Source of the DNA: an uncultured Lachnospiraceae bacterium
GTDB taxonomy: Bacteria > Bacillota > Clostridia > Lachnospirales > Lachnospiraceae
DNA: 64,000 bases
Direction: 5' to 3'
NCBI GenBank assembly: GCA_910583605.1
Contig: CAJTXN010000001.1
Span: 496,001-560,000, forward strand
Part shown: positions 62,667-64,000 of the stretch, piece by piece
Layout: each line of letters opens with the position of its first letter
Numbering within the stretch: the stretch's first letter is position 1
Program-made: the position numbers and the translations under genes
The notes under the pieces: generated by a model
The model's database searches: none
Told to the model about the DNA's origin: nothing
What the model saw: the letters and a program-made list of their open reading frames with translations, nothing else

Positions 62667-64000
62667 ATGAAATTATGGGGCGGACGTTTCACCAAAGAAA
62701 CCAACCGGTTAGTTCATAACTTCAATGCATCTATTTCATTTGACCAGAAATTTTACAGACAGGATATCCGGGGAAGTATTGCCCATGTTACCATGCTGGC
62801 AAAACAGGGAATTTTATCGGAAACAGACCGTGATATCATTATAAACGGATTAAAAGGTATTTTATCCGATATTGAAAACGGAACACTGGAGTTTTCTCCG
62901 GAATCCGAAGATATTCACAGTTTTATAGAACAAAATCTGATAGAACGTGTTGGCGAAGCAGGCAAACGGTTACATACAGGACGCAGCCGGAATGACCAGG
63001 TAGCTCTGGACATGAAACTTTACACCAGAGATGAACTGGATGAGATCGACGCTTTATTAAAAAATCTTCTTACTTCCATTTTAAAAGTCATGGAAGAACA
63101 TTTGGAAACATATATGCCGGGTTTTACCCATTTACAAAAAGCACAGCCCATTACCCTGTCCCACCACTTCGGCGCCTATTTTGAAATGTTCCGCCGGGAC
63201 AGAAGCCGGATCTGCGATATCCGTTCCAGAATGAACCTCTGCCCGTTGGGTTCCGGTGCCCTTGCCGGTACCACTTATCCGCTGGACAGGGATTATACCG
63301 CTTCTCTTCTGGAGTTTGACGGTCCAACGCTGAACAGCATGGATTCCGTGTCTGACCGGGATTATTTGATTGAACTGCTCTCGGCTTTATCTACCATTAT
63401 GATGCATTTAAGCCGGTTCAGTGAAGAAATCATTATCTGGAATTCCAATGAATACCGATTTGTGGAAATCGACGACTCCTACAGCACCGGCAGCAGCATC
63501 ATGCCACAGAAGAAAAATCCGGATATTGCAGAGCTGGTACGCGGGAAAACCGGACGTGTTTACGGCGCACTTATGTCCCTGCTTACCACGATGAAAGGAA
63601 TTCCTCTGGCATACAATAAAGATATGCAGGAAGACAAAGAACTTTCTTTCGATGCCATTGACACGGTAAAAGGATGTTTAACCCTGTTTACGGGAATGAT
63701 AGATACCATGAAATTTAATCAGTCAGTGATGGAATCCAGTGCCAAAAACGGATTTACCAATGCCACGGATGCCGCAGACTATCTGGTAAATCACGGTGTA
63801 CCGTTCCGCGATGCCCACGGGATCGTGGGACAGCTTGTACTTTTCTGTATTGAAAAAAATATTTCGCTGGATGATATGTCACTGGAGGAATTTCAGGCAA
63901 TCAGTCCCGTATTTGAAAAGGATATCTATGAAGCCATTAGTCTGAAGACCTGTGTGGAAAAACGGACCACCATCGGTGCTCCTGGTAAGGAAGCAATGAT
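62667..64000 (+). CDS. argH: argininosuccinate lyase (partial, C-terminus beyond window)
   Basis: ArgH cleaves argininosuccinate to arginine and fumarate, the last step of arginine biosynthesis. It starts MKLWGGRFTKETNRLVHNFN with AGGAA upstream. Family motifs: HTGRSRNDQVALDMKLY near residue 108, TAGFTHLQKAQPIT-type segment (PGFTHLQKAQPIT) near 152, GALAGTTYPLD near 195 and the fumarase signature GSSIMPQKKNPD near 275. The frame is open through residue 444 to the right edge; typical length is about 455-460, so only a few residues are missing. One of two plus-strand genes here. Confidence 0.96.
   Translation, partial: MKLWGGRFTKETNRLVHNFNASISFDQKFYRQDIRGSIAHVTMLAKQGILSETDRDIIINGLKGILSDIENGTLEFSPESEDIHSFIEQNLIERVGEAGKRLHTGRSRNDQVALDMKLYTRDELDEIDALLKNLLTSILKVMEEHLETYMPGFTHLQKAQPITLSHHFGAYFEMFRRDRSRICDIRSRMNLCPLGSGALAGTTYPLDRDYTASLLEFDGPTLNSMDSVSDRDYLIELLSALSTIMMHLSRFSEEIIIWNSNEYRFVEIDDSYSTGSSIMPQKKNPDIAELVRGKTGRVYGALMSLLTTMKGIPLAYNKDMQEDKELSFDAIDTVKGCLTLFTGMIDTMKFNQSVMESSAKNGFTNATDAADYLVNHGVPFRDAHGIVGQLVLFCIEKNISLDDMSLEEFQAISPVFEKDIYEAISLKTCVEKRTTIGAPGKEAM

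Overview
The window reads as chromosomal DNA of a low-to-mid GC Gram-positive anaerobe of the Clostridia, most likely Lachnospiraceae. The evidence is gene order: topA-codY directly ahead of a flgB-fliM flagellar operon, a CIRCE-controlled hrcA-grpE-dnaK-dnaJ-prmA-rsmE block, a Firmicutes ireB-ruvX-DUF1292...mltG-trmR-U32 block, a SigK-type sigma factor and an RNase J. Almost every gene is on the minus strand; only a small HPr-like gene and argH (cut by the right edge) are on the plus strand. I saw no rRNA, tRNA, CRISPR array, phage or insertion sequence.

Layout, left to right. 1-14.9 kb: a flagellar operon read right to left as flgB-flgC-fliE-fliF-fliG-fliH-fliI-fliJ-motE-like-fliK-flgD-TIGR02530-flgE-flbD-motA-motB-fliL-fliM, with fliM running off the left edge. 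It builds rod, MS ring, switch, export ATPase, hook and stator. 15.0-20.6 kb: comM-dprA-topA-codY, apparently one operon with a good SigA promoter; comM seems to start at an AUA codon. 20.7-40.5 kb: a complete Gram-positive type IV pilus operon, pilB-pilT-pilC-two major-pilin-like genes-pilD-pilMN (fused)-pilO-four minor prepilins, ending in a 2150-residue surface protein of the DUF5057 type and a strong terminator. 40.6-50.0 kb: housekeeping genes (C-terminal J-domain protein, cation/proton antiporter, sigK, U32 peptidase, tRNA methyltransferase, short MltG-like protein, YlbF-like protein, RNase J, DUF1292, ruvX, ireB, mtaB). 50.1-55.2 kb: an HPr-like protein without the active-site histidine, a P-loop kinase-like protein, and thiI-cysteine desulfurase-rsmE-prmA. 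55.3-55.6 kb: a 310-bp imperfect palindrome. 55.6-60.8 kb: the heat-shock operon with CIRCE. 60.8-64 kb: DHH phosphoesterase, dUTPase and partial argH.

The most interesting region is the pilus operon. Minor prepilins matching the roles of GspI/PilV, GspK/PilX, GspH/FimU and GspJ/PilW are followed by the giant exported protein, the place pilY1 takes in Pseudomonas minor-pilin operons. The giant protein has repeated alpha/beta and beta-sandwich modules, an acidic 13-residue repeat stretch and a calcium-loop-like motif. With dprA and comM next door, this locus may serve adhesion, motility or DNA uptake. Start codons were reassigned where a Shine-Dalgarno sequence or family alignment favoured a shorter or longer reading.
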